NCBI GenBank assembly: GCA_051453625.1
Contig: JBOZIK010000001.1
Location: 116,246,595-116,289,103 of the forward strand
Origin: Welwitschia mirabilis
Lineage: Eukaryota > Gnetophyta > Gnetopsida > Welwitschiales
Length of the DNA stretch: 42,509 nt
Direction: 5' to 3'
The notes below the pieces were generated by a model that made no database searches, had not been told where the DNA came from, and saw only the letters and a program-made list of their open reading frames with translations. The position numbers and the translations under genes were made by a program. This document shows positions 1 to 9,230 of the stretch, in pieces (the first letter of the stretch is position 1; each line of letters begins with the position of its first letter).

Positions 1-981
1 AGCCTTCCAAGAGGGAACTGGGGAGAATACTGGTCCATGGCTGAGTCTTTTAAAGATAAGGATGTAGTCACTTACCATGTGTAAGGCACACATATTACAT
101 GGAAAAATACTCTCAAATATTCCAACTTCTTCCAGAATTTTGTCTTCTGCACTTGATCATGTCCTACAAGTTCCTCCCAGTTGTCAGGCATAAAGATGAG
201 CTTTCAAATTATTAGATCTATCTCATGTATGCACTACACCAGTGAAGAGATTTAGATGCCCCTGCACTCATGCTTAAACATATGGTAAACTAGCTNNNNN
301 NNNNNNNNNNNNNNNNNNNNNNNNNNNNNNNNNNNNNNNNNNNNNNNNNNNNNNNNNNNNNNNNNNNNNNNNNNNNNNNNNNNNNNNNNNNNNNNNNNNN
401 NNNNNNNNNNNNNNNNNNNNNNNNNNNNNNNNNNNNNNNNNNNNNNNNNNNNNNNNNNNNNNNNNNNNNNNNNNNNNNNNNNNNNNNNNNNNNNNNNNNN
501 NNNNNNNNNNNNNNNNNNNNNNNNNNNNNNNNNNNNNNNNNNNNNNNNNNNNNNNNNNNNNNNNNNNNNNNNNNNNNNNNNNNNNNNNNNNNNNNNNNNN
601 NNNNNNNNNNNNNNNNNNNNNNNNNNNNNNNNNNNNNNNNNNNNNNNNNNNNNNNNNNNNNNNNNNNNNNNNNNNNNNNNNNNNNNNNNNNNNNNNNNNN
701 NNNNNNNNNNNNNNNNNNNNNNNNNNNNNNNNNNNNNNNNNNNNNNNNNNNNNNNNNNNNNNNNNNNNNNNNNNNNNNNNNNNNNNNNNNNNNNNNNNNN
801 NNNNNNNNNNNNNNNNNNNNNNNNNNNNNNNNNNNNNNNNNNNNNNNNNNNNNNNNNNNNNNNNNNNNNNNNNNNNNNNNNNNNNNNNACAAAACTCATT
901 AAAATTTAATTGTGTTCAAAGTTAAATGATCTTAGGGGAATAACTCAAATGTCAAATTATAGTTTTTCCTCAAGCGATGAC
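1..981 (+). mobile_element. 3' internal end of a Ty1/copia element (unresolved)
   Basis: This sequence lies upstream of a polypurine tract and LTR on the plus strand, so by position it is the 3' internal part of a copia-type element. A plus-strand frame from base 1 is open for about 29 codons (it includes the residues PRGNWGEYWSMAES) and then stops. I do not recognise this peptide. SIRE-like copia elements often carry extra, poorly conserved sequence between pol and the 3' LTR, which would fit. Bases 296-888 are N, so most of the segment cannot be read. The assignment rests on position only. Confidence 0.35.
296..888. other. Assembly gap (593 N)
   Basis: Unsequenced. Apparent long open frames over this and the other N runs (12483-13041, 21471-22123, 32344-32841, 10861-11183, 38031-38169) come from the N bases and are not genes. 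Confidence 0.95.
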
Positions 982-991
982 AAAGGGGGAG
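982..991 (+). other. Copia polypurine tract
   Basis: The run AAAGGGGGAG stands immediately before the inferred LTR start. A purine run of this form, followed by a T-rich LTR start, is the usual plus-strand primer of plant copia elements. It sets the element's orientation as plus. Confidence 0.6.
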
Positions 992-1059
992 TTTATTAAG
1001 AACCCATTGTCATTGATTAATTTAACGAGTTTTTGTAAGTTAGTCTTTTATGCAGGTAA

Positions 1060-1690
1060 CTTCCAACACTGAGCGACCGATTTATAAGATTGGATGACTG
1101 AATGTTCAAGAACTATAATACTACTTTAGAAGCAGGCGACCACATATGACTTATTGGGTGACCAAAATTTGACAACATAAAGAAACCTGTTAACACATGG
1201 GTGACTGCCATCCTCACACGGGCTACTACATCTCACTCAGCTTGATAAAATCTGATAAACATATGAGTAACTAAAGATATTCATATAGGTGATTGCAACA
1301 CACATAAAGTGAAATCCAACCTGATAGAAAGACGAGCGACCGCAAATATTCATACGGTAACTGCATAACATGTAGTAAGAATCTATCTGATAGCAGTACA
1401 GGTGACTGATAGTTACTATATGGGTGACGACATGATAATCAATAGAATATGAACTGGATGATATCAGGATGACTGCATAACATGAGATCAGCCGCGTTCT
1501 ACTAGGAATATCCTCTCATAAGGTCGACTGGGTTAGAAATGGTAAGAACAACCTAACTAAGGGCAACCGAGTATTTGTAGAAGGGCAACCAAATTTGGAC
1601 CATATTCTGTCCTTAGAAAATCTGCAATAAGCAAGGACGACTAAACATTAGAATAAGAGCGACTGCAGTTGCAGTCAACTAAATATAATG
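1060..1690 (+). repeat. Dispersed GRGYGACYG motif series in copia U3
   Basis: About 15 degenerate copies of a GGGTGACTG / GAGCGACCG motif occur every 20-60 bp. Examples are GAGCGACCGA near 1072, GGGTGACC near 1160, GGGTGACTGC near 1199, GAGCGACCGC near 1333 and GAGCGACTGC near 1657. They sit in U3 upstream of the TATA box, where LTR enhancers lie. A regulatory role is inferred. Confidence 0.5.
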
Positions 1691-1822
1691 AAAGATCGAT
1701 CATGTGATGGAAAAATGTAAGCGTTATGAACATAACGGTTCATTAGCAAAAGTGCAATGGTTCTTCAGAAAATCACAATGGTTTATTTCCCTTTGAGGAA
1801 AAGGTCATATGATACATCTCAA

Positions 1823-1852
1823 GTATAAAAGCTTTCCTCTAATCACTAGAGG
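1823..1852 (+). promoter_or_regulatory. Copia LTR TATA box and adjacent stem-loop
   Basis: TATAAAA at 1823-1829 is followed by a perfect 6 bp inverted repeat, CCTCTA (1836-1841) and TAGAGG (1847-1852), with a 5-base loop. Transcription would be expected to begin about 25-30 bases after the TATA box, so the hairpin lies at or just before the start of R. The same block recurs after the gap at 1980-2050. Confidence 0.5.
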
Positions 1853-1979
1853 ACATTGATACCATTCTTGTCAAATCAANNNNNNNNNNNNNNNNNNNNN
1901 NNNNNNNNNNNNNNNNNNNNNNNNNNNNNNNNNNNNNNNNNNNNNNNNNNNNNNNNNNNNNNNNNNNNNNNNNNNNNNN

Positions 1980-2050
1980 ATGATACATCTCAAGTATAAA
2001 AGCTTTCCTCTAATCACTAGAGGACATTAATACCATTCTTGTCAAATCAA
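1980..2050 (+). repeat. Gap-flank duplicate of 1809-1879
   Basis: These 71 bases match 1809-1879 with one clear difference (G/A). The left copy ends exactly where the 100 N run starts and the right copy starts exactly where it ends. That is the pattern of two overlapping contigs that were not merged, not of a biological repeat. Confidence 0.8.
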
Positions 2051-2465
2051 AGATTGAACAAGCACTGATATACTTTCTACTAGTACATCTAAACATTCCA
2101 AGAAGTTCAAATTTCTATTGTACTTGAATCATAGCATTTTCTTGAAAAGAAGATTGATGTACCATAGAGATCACATCTGTGTAGTAGTTCATCCTTATCT
2201 CTTTCATTTGTTCTTGGTTGAGGATAAGCCATAAAATATTTATTAGTTGTGAAAGGTTACTTGGTGAGCCTGAAAATCATTCTTGAGAGTGAATATATGC
2301 TAGCTAGGATAAGGGGTCTATAACGCTGAATGGTGGTGTCTATCCATCATTAAATACCTTGTTTTAGTATTACTTATTATTTTTGTAGGTTGTGAAGAAC
2401 AAGGAGACAAAACTTTAAAAGTGCTATTCACCCCCCTCTAGGGTCAATCCTCAACTGTCAATCCT

Positions 2466-3239
2466 CCTTCTTCTCACTAAATCCTTCCAAATTTTGTTGT
2501 ATTTGTGATTGTCTTAAAGGATATTATAAAGGAATAAGTTGATGGTAACACAATTCATAATTACCTTTAAATACTCATTATAAGTTGGATTAGTATTCAA
2601 TCTATCCATTCATGGGGTAGTCTTCTTCTTTGGATGTTCGCTATTATTATTGGATTTAGATTTGGTATAGTCTTTTTGTTATTATTGATTAAGTATCTCA
2701 ACATCATATTCTTTAAGTACTTCCTTATCTTTATGGAAAGAAGTTGAGTATTATTCATAAGGAGTAGTATCATATCCACTTTTGATAACTACTTTCTAAT
2801 CCTTCTTCACGTTATTTAGATTTGGAATATTCTAGGTAGTAAGTAATCATTAAGGCCTTTAATTATTTAGCATGTTTTGTCAAAATAGGCTCATCAAATT
2901 TTCTACATTCTTATTCTAGTTTTATAGAATTCTATTAGTATTATCTTACATCTTTTTGAGTTCTTCCATCAATTATATTTTCATTTGTATTTTAGTAGGA
3001 AAAATTGAACTGAGAGTTATGTTTTTTAAATTTGTTATCAAATGAAGGTTTGAAAGATGTTGAAGGTCCATTATTTCATAGTGGATATTATTGGTTTCCT
3101 TCAAAGTTGTTTGGCCTTTGATTAAATGCATAAAATTCATTGAACATGGCCTCTCTTCATTGCTTCACCTTTTTAATACTAGAAGTAGTACTAGAGGAAG
3201 AGGAAGGAGTGTAAGCCATGAAAATTGAAATAGGAAAAG
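2466..3239 (-). pseudogene. T1 gag-protease linker remnant
   Basis: The plus-strand sequence around 2466-2700 aligns by eye with 24470-24690 and 34620-34820. Shared blocks are CTTCTT..AAATC.TTCC and, on the minus strand, the peptide LPHEWID next to what reads LPQPWMD-like in the array. This is the variable linker between Gag and protease. The minus frame is open for 60 codons at 2597-2779. The right part (2921-3151) duplicates 3340-3570. Bases 3152-3239 do not match any other T copy and on the minus strand encode a Met-initiated Ser-rich peptide (see findings). Confidence 0.55.
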
Positions 3240-3339
3240 NNNNNNNNNNNNNNNNNNNNNNNNNNNNNNNNNNNNNNNNNNNNNNNNNNNNNNNNNNNNN
3301 NNNNNNNNNNNNNNNNNNNNNNNNNNNNNNNNNNNNNNN

Positions 3340-4620
3340 TTTATAGAATTCTATTAGTATTATCTTACATCTTTTTGAGTTCTTCCATCAGTTATATATT
3401 CATTTGTATTTTAGTAGGAAAAATTGAACTGAGAGTTATGTTTTTTGAATTTGTTATCAAATGAGGGTTTGAAAGATGTTGAAGGTCCCTTATTTCATAG
3501 TGGATATTATTGGTTTCCTTCAAAGTTATTTGGCCTTTGATTAAATGGATACACTTCATTAAACATGGCCTTCCTACAAGTTGGTAAAGTAGGGTATTCT
3601 TTAGTAGGATGAGAGCTTTCATCACATATTTCATAATGATTGAGCTGTTTTAGCAATTTTCCATTATTTAATGCTTTTTTATAACCCTCTAAAGTACTAG
3701 TAAGATCACTAAGTAGCGTGTTAACCTTTGGTTGTTCTTCTTTATGTTGCACTTTTTTCAAATCTCTAAGCATTTCACCTATAGTTCTAGTATCTTTACA
3801 TTAGTTTTGAGCTAACTTTGACTTTATTTTACAAGTTCTTCTAATACGTTTTAAGCATCATCTAATGTTAAATTAAGTAATTTTCCATCACATGAAAAAA
3901 CTACCATTTGTTTGATTTAACTATTTAATTCACTATAAAAGTGACCAATAAGTTCTTATTTTTAAAACTCATTTACTATATTAAATGATACGGCTATCAA
4001 AAATATTTTATATATTGAGGAGTAATCTTTATGAGGGTATTGTTGGAAATTGGTTACCTTCTTTTTTCTTGTTTTCATGACTGTCACATTCATGAATTAT
4101 TTGGTAAAAACTTCTTAAACTTGATTCTAACTCTAAAGGCTTTTGTATTTTATGGTTTTAAGCTAATTTTTTACTCTTTCTCTAAGCATAAGAGGATATA
4201 TGATCATGTAGGTTCTATGTAAAATTTCATTTTTCTCCATTTCTTGAAGTAAGAATGAGTTGTTCAATCTCAGCTATGTGTTGAAATGGTTCTCATTAGG
4301 TTATCCATAAAAGGTAGAAGAGGCATTTAGGTTCTTTAATTCTACATTATCTCTCGTGTGTAGGNNNNNNNNNNAGGTGACATATCCTTTAGCGTAACAT
4401 TTAAACTAGAGGTTTCTGATATTTTATGTGAAGATTTGTTAGATGCCATAGAGGTAAGAGTATTAGGATGATTAGGCAAATGAGACAAAGTGGGATTTTT
4501 ATTAAAACTTGGTTGATTTTATAAATTTTCAGAGGTTTAAAAACATGTAAACAATAAATTTTAGATGCAAAGTAATCATATTTCTTAATTAAAGAAATAA
4601 ACATTTTTTCTAACCTTAAG
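3340..4620 (-). pseudogene. gag: T1 gag with degenerate zinc knuckle
   Basis: Gag is the retrotransposon structural protein that packages element RNA in cytoplasmic particles. Minus-strand reading of about 3609-3650 gives YEICDESSHPTKEYP, homologous to the C-x2-C-x4-H-x4-C knuckle of units B and C but with first and last Cys changed to Tyr (a single G-to-A each). Downstream on the same strand, NEVYPFNQRPNNF parallels EEIYAFNQLSYNF in unit B. Blocks at 3840-3960 and 4250-4345 match the gag of array units base for base in many places, but no long frame survives. The plus-strand open frame at 4031-4222 is antisense to it. A 10 N gap lies at 4365-4374. Confidence 0.6.
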
Positions 4621-5270
4621 TTCTTGAATTAAAATCTACCAAACTTTCTTTGATTGCTTCTTCAAGGAAATTTCTTTTATGCTTGTGTTTTTCTTTTTTG
4701 CTATTTACTATTATTCTAAAAGATCAAATTATACTACATAAATTTCTTTACATTCAAGCGGCAATAATTTCCAAGATCATTCAAATGTGCAAGAAGTAGA
4801 ATACACCAAATAAATGTGGTAATCACTTAGATCGCATAAATCAAAAAGTGTAGGTTAAGTCTGTTAAAAGAAATAATCAATGTGATAATCCCCAAGATCA
4901 CATGAAGTATGAGGGGTAGAAATAATAAGAGTTATCAATATCCTTCAAAGAAGAAGTATGCTTATAAAAATAATTTTAGAAAACACAAGATGTTAAAAAT
5001 AAATTGATTTATGAATTATACATTGTTGAATTAAAATATAAATTCCTGAAATTAATATTTCACTTAAAAGTAAAGAAATAAAAATTATAATAAATCCAAA
5101 ATAAAAATTAAAATTTGTAAGGAAATAAGATTAAATTATTATTCAAATGGATAATCAAGTAATTTCTTGTATATTTCATAGAATAAAATACAACACTACT
5201 CAAATACATAATTTGAATTGAATTTAAGATACTTATTGAGCAATGATAATATTCCTTTTTCCTTAAAGCC
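4621..5270 (-). other. T1 leader between primer site and gag
   Basis: This AT-rich non-coding segment corresponds by position to the leaders of units B, C and D (about 450-600 bp). Unlike those, it shows no clear GACGATAG modules. No open frame of note was seen. Confidence 0.45.
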
Positions 5271-5288
5271 TTCCTAAGAAATGCACCA
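5271..5288 (-). other. T1 primer-binding site (tRNA-Asp-like, degenerate)
   Basis: On the minus strand the 18 bases read TGGTGCATTTCTTAGGAA, three bases after the LTR end. The first bases and the trailing GGAAGGC match the better-kept site of LTR2 (TGGTGTCATTGCCAGGGA). Plant tRNA-Asp would pair with TGGCGCCGTTGCCGGGGA. The match is weak alone but is convincing by its position and by homology with the other copies. Confidence 0.5.
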
Positions 5289-5291
5289 AAA

Positions 5292-6499
5292 TGTTGTAAT
5301 TTATATTCATGCTTCCAATTCTAATATTCTAAAGATTGATTTTAACTTACAACACCTAAAAAGCTGTTGATCTAATTGCACACAATACAAATTTGCATAG
5401 TGGTATCAATCCAAATGTCATACATTTAGCAAAGACTTCTAAAAGAGCATTTAGAAAATTGATTTTAGAAAGAGAAAGAGAATATGTTTTTAAATTTTTC
5501 TTTATAGGAAATGAAATTAAATAATGTAAGGATGAAAATGAAATGCAAAGGAATGAAATGAAATAAAATTGAATGAAATGAAATGTGAATGTAATGCAAT
5601 TAACTAATCAAATTTCCAATGTATTATCATTTAGATTAATTCTTATAGCATATATCAATTACAAATTCATGTTACTTTCATTATAATTAAGATAAGTTAT
5701 AAGGAAGAAACAATAAATCATTTGAAAATAGTTCTAATTAAATTAATATTTTATTAATAAAATTGAAGTACATCCAATTACAACAACACCTCCTCAATGG
5801 AAGATTTACTATCTAACATCAAGGTAATTCTTCTCATAAGTAGGATGGATCTCACAAGAATTCAAATGATAAACAATGATTTTGAATGAGACACAAAAAG
5901 GTCTATTTATAGGTTAGAATGAATGGTTAAGGTTTATTGAGGGGTATGAATTGAAAAGATGCTATTAAGATCTATCCTTTCATAATAATTAGATTAGTTT
6001 CATAAACTATTTTGTTTATGATCCTTCTTGTCATTCCCATAACACGATGGATGACCACTCCAACTACCAAGTAATACTTTGCACATGTTGATCATTGAAC
6101 CTATGCTAACTATTATCCTAAGTGTCATCCTAATGACATAGGAGACAATGGTTAAATCTAGTCCATTTGCACCTATTTGAATGTCATTTTATAGTGGTCA
6201 TCCTAATAACACACTAGATGACTGTCATTTTGCAGTACTCATTCCAATGACATGAGTGATGATAGTTATTTTACATGATTTATTGCAAAAAAATAGAAAA
6301 TGACCACTTTTTATTACTTATCTTTATCATTGTGCTTTGGTCCATTATGCAAAAATAGCTCCTTGTGTTGAAAATTGAAGAATTTCATGACCTATATAAA
6401 AGCCTTGCATAATTTGCATACATCCTTGAAAAACATGTTAATAGAACCTAAAAATGTGCTTCATAAGTGTGTTAAATAGGTCAATTTGGCTTCACAACA
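5292..6499 (-). mobile_element. T-family LTR5 (5' LTR of T1)
   Basis: The LTR begins TGTTGTAATTTATATTCATGC on the plus strand without the last base, matching TGTTGCGGTGTGTATTTATG of LTR1, and ends CACAACA. It is about 1.21 kb, longer than the 1.04-1.07 kb array LTRs, partly through a GAAAT-rich stretch near 5520-5590. It has the family TATA box in altered form at 5903-5911 and GTCATCC/GGATGAC-type modules at about 6040-6250. Right of 6499 the sequence changes abruptly to integrase of element A, so 6499 is the element's outer end. A 5 bp target duplication would be AGGGT, but its partner lies outside the window. Confidence 0.65.
5903..5911 (-). promoter_or_regulatory. LTR5 TATA box
   Basis: The minus strand reads TATAAATAG at the position where LTR1-LTR4 have TATAAATAAG. 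Conservation of the box in all five LTRs supports it as the element promoter. Confidence 0.5.
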
Positions 6500-7010
6500 A
6501 GGGTGGTACGATGTTGTGACTTTGTATGTAATCTCATATTTAATGAGAAGGTTGTTAAATATTTTATTACAAAGGTATGTTTCTCCATCTCTAATTGAAA
6601 CACATGGGAAATCAAAGTGTGTTAATATGTTTTATTAAAAGATTAAAGGAAGGAGCCTTTAAAAATAATGGTTAATAAAAACTAGATTAAATAATTTTTA
6701 TACTAGTTTTATTGGCTGAATAATAATTTCCATAAGCCTTAGAATGGAAATATTTAGGTATATCATGTATATCAGTTTAGGGGACACATTTGCAAATGAG
6801 TTTATTAGGACAGCATTTGAAAAGATATAGTTTATCCCAAAAAAATTACTTAACTTGGCTTAGGAATTTCTTTTTATCATTGATAGTCCAATGAAAAGGG
6901 ATGTTTTTGAGGCTAAGTAGTTGGTAATATCTATAGTCCAAGGTGCTTCCTTAACTAAAAAGAAATGTTCATCTAGGAAGATGTCATTAATGAAAAGGAA
7001 CATTTGCAGA
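6500..7010 (-). pseudogene. Element A integrase N-terminal remnant
   Basis: Integrase inserts element cDNA into the chromosome. On the minus strand the region after RNase H reads DIFLDEHFF, then APWTIDITNYLAS, which matches the linker before integrase in Athila-type polyproteins. Further on come HSKAYGNYYSAN and SSFY*PLFLKAPSF, matching the zinc-binding HSSxYGGHHG and GFYWPxLFKDAxxF blocks, then RWRNIPL, as in the RRNEMPL that precedes the catalytic core. Frames shift several times and stops are frequent. The match ends at about 6500, at LTR5, before the DDE catalytic residues. Identification rests on several ordered motifs, not on one. Confidence 0.7.
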
Positions 7011-7490
7011 TTCTCATGAGTTTATTAGAAAAGGTAATTAGAAATTAGATTATAAAAATCCTTTTTATCTTTAATTTTTATGTTAATTTCTGCAAAAGAA
7101 GAATCTTTCTAATTATCTTTGGTTTTGAATCCTTTTTAGCAAAGAGATACTAAGGGCTAAGTTACTAGTATAGATAATTACCTTAGATCCTAAAAGGTAT
7201 TGCCTAAATTTCTTTAAGGTAAATACTATAGCTAGTAGCTTTTTTTCCATAACAATGTATTTTAACTGATTCTCATTCATAGTTTTACTAGTATAATAAA
7301 TCATGATTAGTTTTTTATCTATCCTTTATTCTAAAATAGATCTAACCATGTAATCACTAGTGTCACACGTTAGATTAAAATGTAACTTCTCATTAAATGG
7401 TTAAATGATTAAGGTAAAAGTTAGTTTTCTTTGAGTTATATTAAGCATTATTAACATTCAAGAGTCTAGTTGAAGGTATTGTCTTTACTC
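7011..7490 (-). pseudogene. Element A RNase H remnant
   Basis: RNase H removes the RNA strand from the RNA-DNA hybrid in reverse transcription. A minus-strand frame at 7304-7113 is open for 63 codons and reads IYYTSKTMNENQLKY, then MEKKLLAIVFTLKKFRQYL and GSKVIIYTSN. It matches the family pattern IYYASKTLNxAQxNYxxTEKELLAVVFAxxKFRxYLxGSKVxVYTDH. The third acidic residue (YTDH) is now YTSN, so the enzyme would be inactive even if translated. It follows the RT remnant directly, as in all Ty3/gypsy pol genes. Confidence 0.85.
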
Positions 7491-8420
7491 AAAAGATCAC
7501 ACAATAGCTGAGAGATTTAATTAGAATATTTGATAAATCTCTTATAGTATCTTGCATATTCTAATAAGGATCCAATATATTTTTGATTTTTAAGATTTGA
7601 AAGGTATGCGATTAGAGAAACCTTAGTAAGATCTACTTGGACTCCTTCCTTAGAAATGATATGCCCTAAAACTATGCCTTGGTTAACCACAAAGTGGCAT
7701 TTCTCCTAGTTAAGAATAAGATATTTTTTAATACATCACTTAAGGACATGTTCTAATTTGTTCAAACAGTGGTTAAAAGAGGTTCCATAGACTAATAAGT
7801 CATCCATAAAGATTTCAACACCTAAATCTAATAAGTCAAAGAAAATTTCAATCATGTAATGTTGAAAACTATAGGTGCATTGCATAGACCAAAGGGAATT
7901 CATTTGTAGGTGAATGTTCCATAAAGGTAAGTGAAGGTAGTTTTGTCTTAATTCTCAAGGAAAATTTCAATTTTATTATAATCCAAGTATCCATTTAAAA
8001 AATAATAAAATGGATGCCTTGCAAGTTTCTCTAGGATTTAGTCATAGAAAGATAAATGAAAGTAATCCTTTCTTAAGACAGCCTTTAATTTTCTATAGTT
8101 AATGCAAATCCTCCATTTTACTATGGATTTGGTAGGGATAAGTTCATTATGTTTATTTGAAACAAGGTTAATTCGTGCTTTCTTAGCCATAGTATGAATT
8201 GGTATGATCCATTTTTTATCTAAAATAGATTAGATAACCACCTTATCAAGAAGTTTGATCACCTCATTTTTAACTACCTCCCTCAAGGTTGTGTTTATTT
8301 AGCTTTGGACTTCTCTATATGGATTGTAATTATCTTCTAACTAGATATGGTGCATGTAAATGTTGTAATTAATTCCTCTAATATAGGAGAGTGTCCATTC
8401 TATTGCCTGCTTATTCTTCC
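7491..8420 (-). pseudogene. Element A reverse transcriptase remnant
   Basis: Reverse transcriptase copies element RNA into DNA. Nearly the whole domain can be followed on the minus strand. In order it shows LREVVKNEVIKLLD (about 8280), KWIIPIHTMAKKA, KWRICINYRKLKAVLRKDYF (about 8110-8050), FLNGYLDYNKIE (about 8000-7965), TTFTYLYGTFTY, PFGLCNAP (about 7903-7880), GVEIFMDDLLVYG (FMDD at 7799-7810) and LNWEKCHF (about 7715). The catalytic Asp of FLDGYSGY is Asn here, while the FMDD pair is kept. A frameshift falls between PFGLCNAP and FMDD near 7860, and several stops break the frame. The FMDD-V/L-YG wording and the length fit the Athila/Tat group rather than chromoviruses. Confidence 0.9.
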
Positions 8421-8939
8421 TTAAGAGTTTAGGAAATTAAGCTTTTTGAGATGGACACAAAAAAGAATTTATGACTATCAAAAGAATAGAGTTATTCCCT
8501 AAGAAATCATATTTTAAATAACTGGATAAGGGCTTAAGTTCTTGGTCCATTTTATTTTAGGTGATGAAACATGATTCCTCTTTTAAGTTATCATTTTTAA
8601 AAGAGTAAGAAGTAATTTCTAATTTTAAAAAAGGCTTTCTTTTGTATTCACATATTTTACCCCTTCATCATTTGATGGTAATTTTATAGCATTAAAAACA
8701 TTTAGGTATATAGTAATATTATCTAAAAAAGTTTTCATTAATTTGTTCTTGTAATTAATTAAGGCATTTAAGATTTTGAAGAATGATCTTCCTAAAATNN
8801 NNNNNNNNNNNNNNNNNNNNNNNNNNNNNNNNNNNNNNNNNNNNNNNNNNNNNNNNNNNNNNNNNNNNNNNNNNNNNNNNNNNNNNNNNNNNNNNNNNGA
8901 TAGGCACTGCTTAGTTCATTGAGTTCTCCATGTCTTAAA
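8421..8939 (-). pseudogene. Element A protease-RT connector
   Basis: This is the stretch between protease and RT. On the minus strand I can follow only scattered residues. It contains a 100 N gap at 8799-8898. No other feature was seen. Confidence 0.45.
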
Positions 8940-9230
8940 CCATAAGTCTATTAGAAAGTAGCAAGTAACTTGAAGGATGATGTCCTTGATAACTCTTAAT
9001 GGTTTTTTAACATAATCGTATGCTAATTGGAGTTGGATTTTGATGTTCTTAGATCATTCCAAGTCTAACTGTTTATAGGTTATAGGAAGTAAGTTTACAC
9101 TAGCTTCTAGGTTCAATAAGACTTAGTTGAATTGTTTTTTACCTATATTCATAGCAATTGTGGAACATCTAAGTTCTTTATATTAGTGGAAATTGATTCT
9201 AGAGAATTATGCTTGTTTACTAGGTAATAA
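8940..9230 (-). pseudogene. Element A aspartic protease remnant
   Basis: Retropepsin cuts the Gag-Pol precursor. The minus strand reads GKKQFNKVLLNLEASVNLLP with one stop where I give K, then YKQLDLE, IQLQLAYDYVKKPLRVIKDI and LQVTCYFLIDLWF. It matches the family text ALLDLGASVNLLP, QLADRSVKYPRGIVEDVLVKV and FPxDFIVLD in order. The catalytic Asp of DLGAS is Asn and the Gly is Glu, so the active site is lost. It lies between gag and RT, as expected for Ty3/gypsy. Confidence 0.8.

Larger units (their letters stand above)
994..2460 (+). mobile_element. Ty1/copia (SIRE/Maximus-like) 3' LTR
   Basis: The LTR begins just after the purine tract as TATTAAGAACC, which looks like TGTTAAGAACC with G changed to A. 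Near its end (2428-2442) it has ATTCACCCCCCTCTAGG, a run commonly seen near the 3' end of plant copia LTRs. The right edge is set at about 2460 because T-family internal sequence on the minus strand is recognisable from about 2466. The U3 part (1060-1690) carries repeated GAC/GCGAC motifs, and a TATA box with a hairpin lies at 1823-1852. The N run at 1880-1979 is flanked by the same 71 bases on both sides, so true length is probably about 1.3 kb. SIRE/Maximus is a guess from LTR style; no pol sequence is visible to confirm it. Confidence 0.6.
2461..6499 (-). mobile_element. T-family Ty3/gypsy copy T1, truncated by copia
   Basis: Read on the minus strand, this is LTR (6499-5292), primer-binding site, leader, gag with knuckle remnant, and the gag-protease linker, ending near 2466. 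The order and sequence parallel units B and D of the array at 19.6-37.9 kb. The protease and downstream part should lie beyond the copia insertion, outside the window. The LTR's right end (CACAACA, ending at 6499) directly abuts integrase of element A, so T1 is read as inserted there. The copy is older or more decayed than the array units: its gag frame has many stops and both outer knuckle cysteines are lost. Confidence 0.7.
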
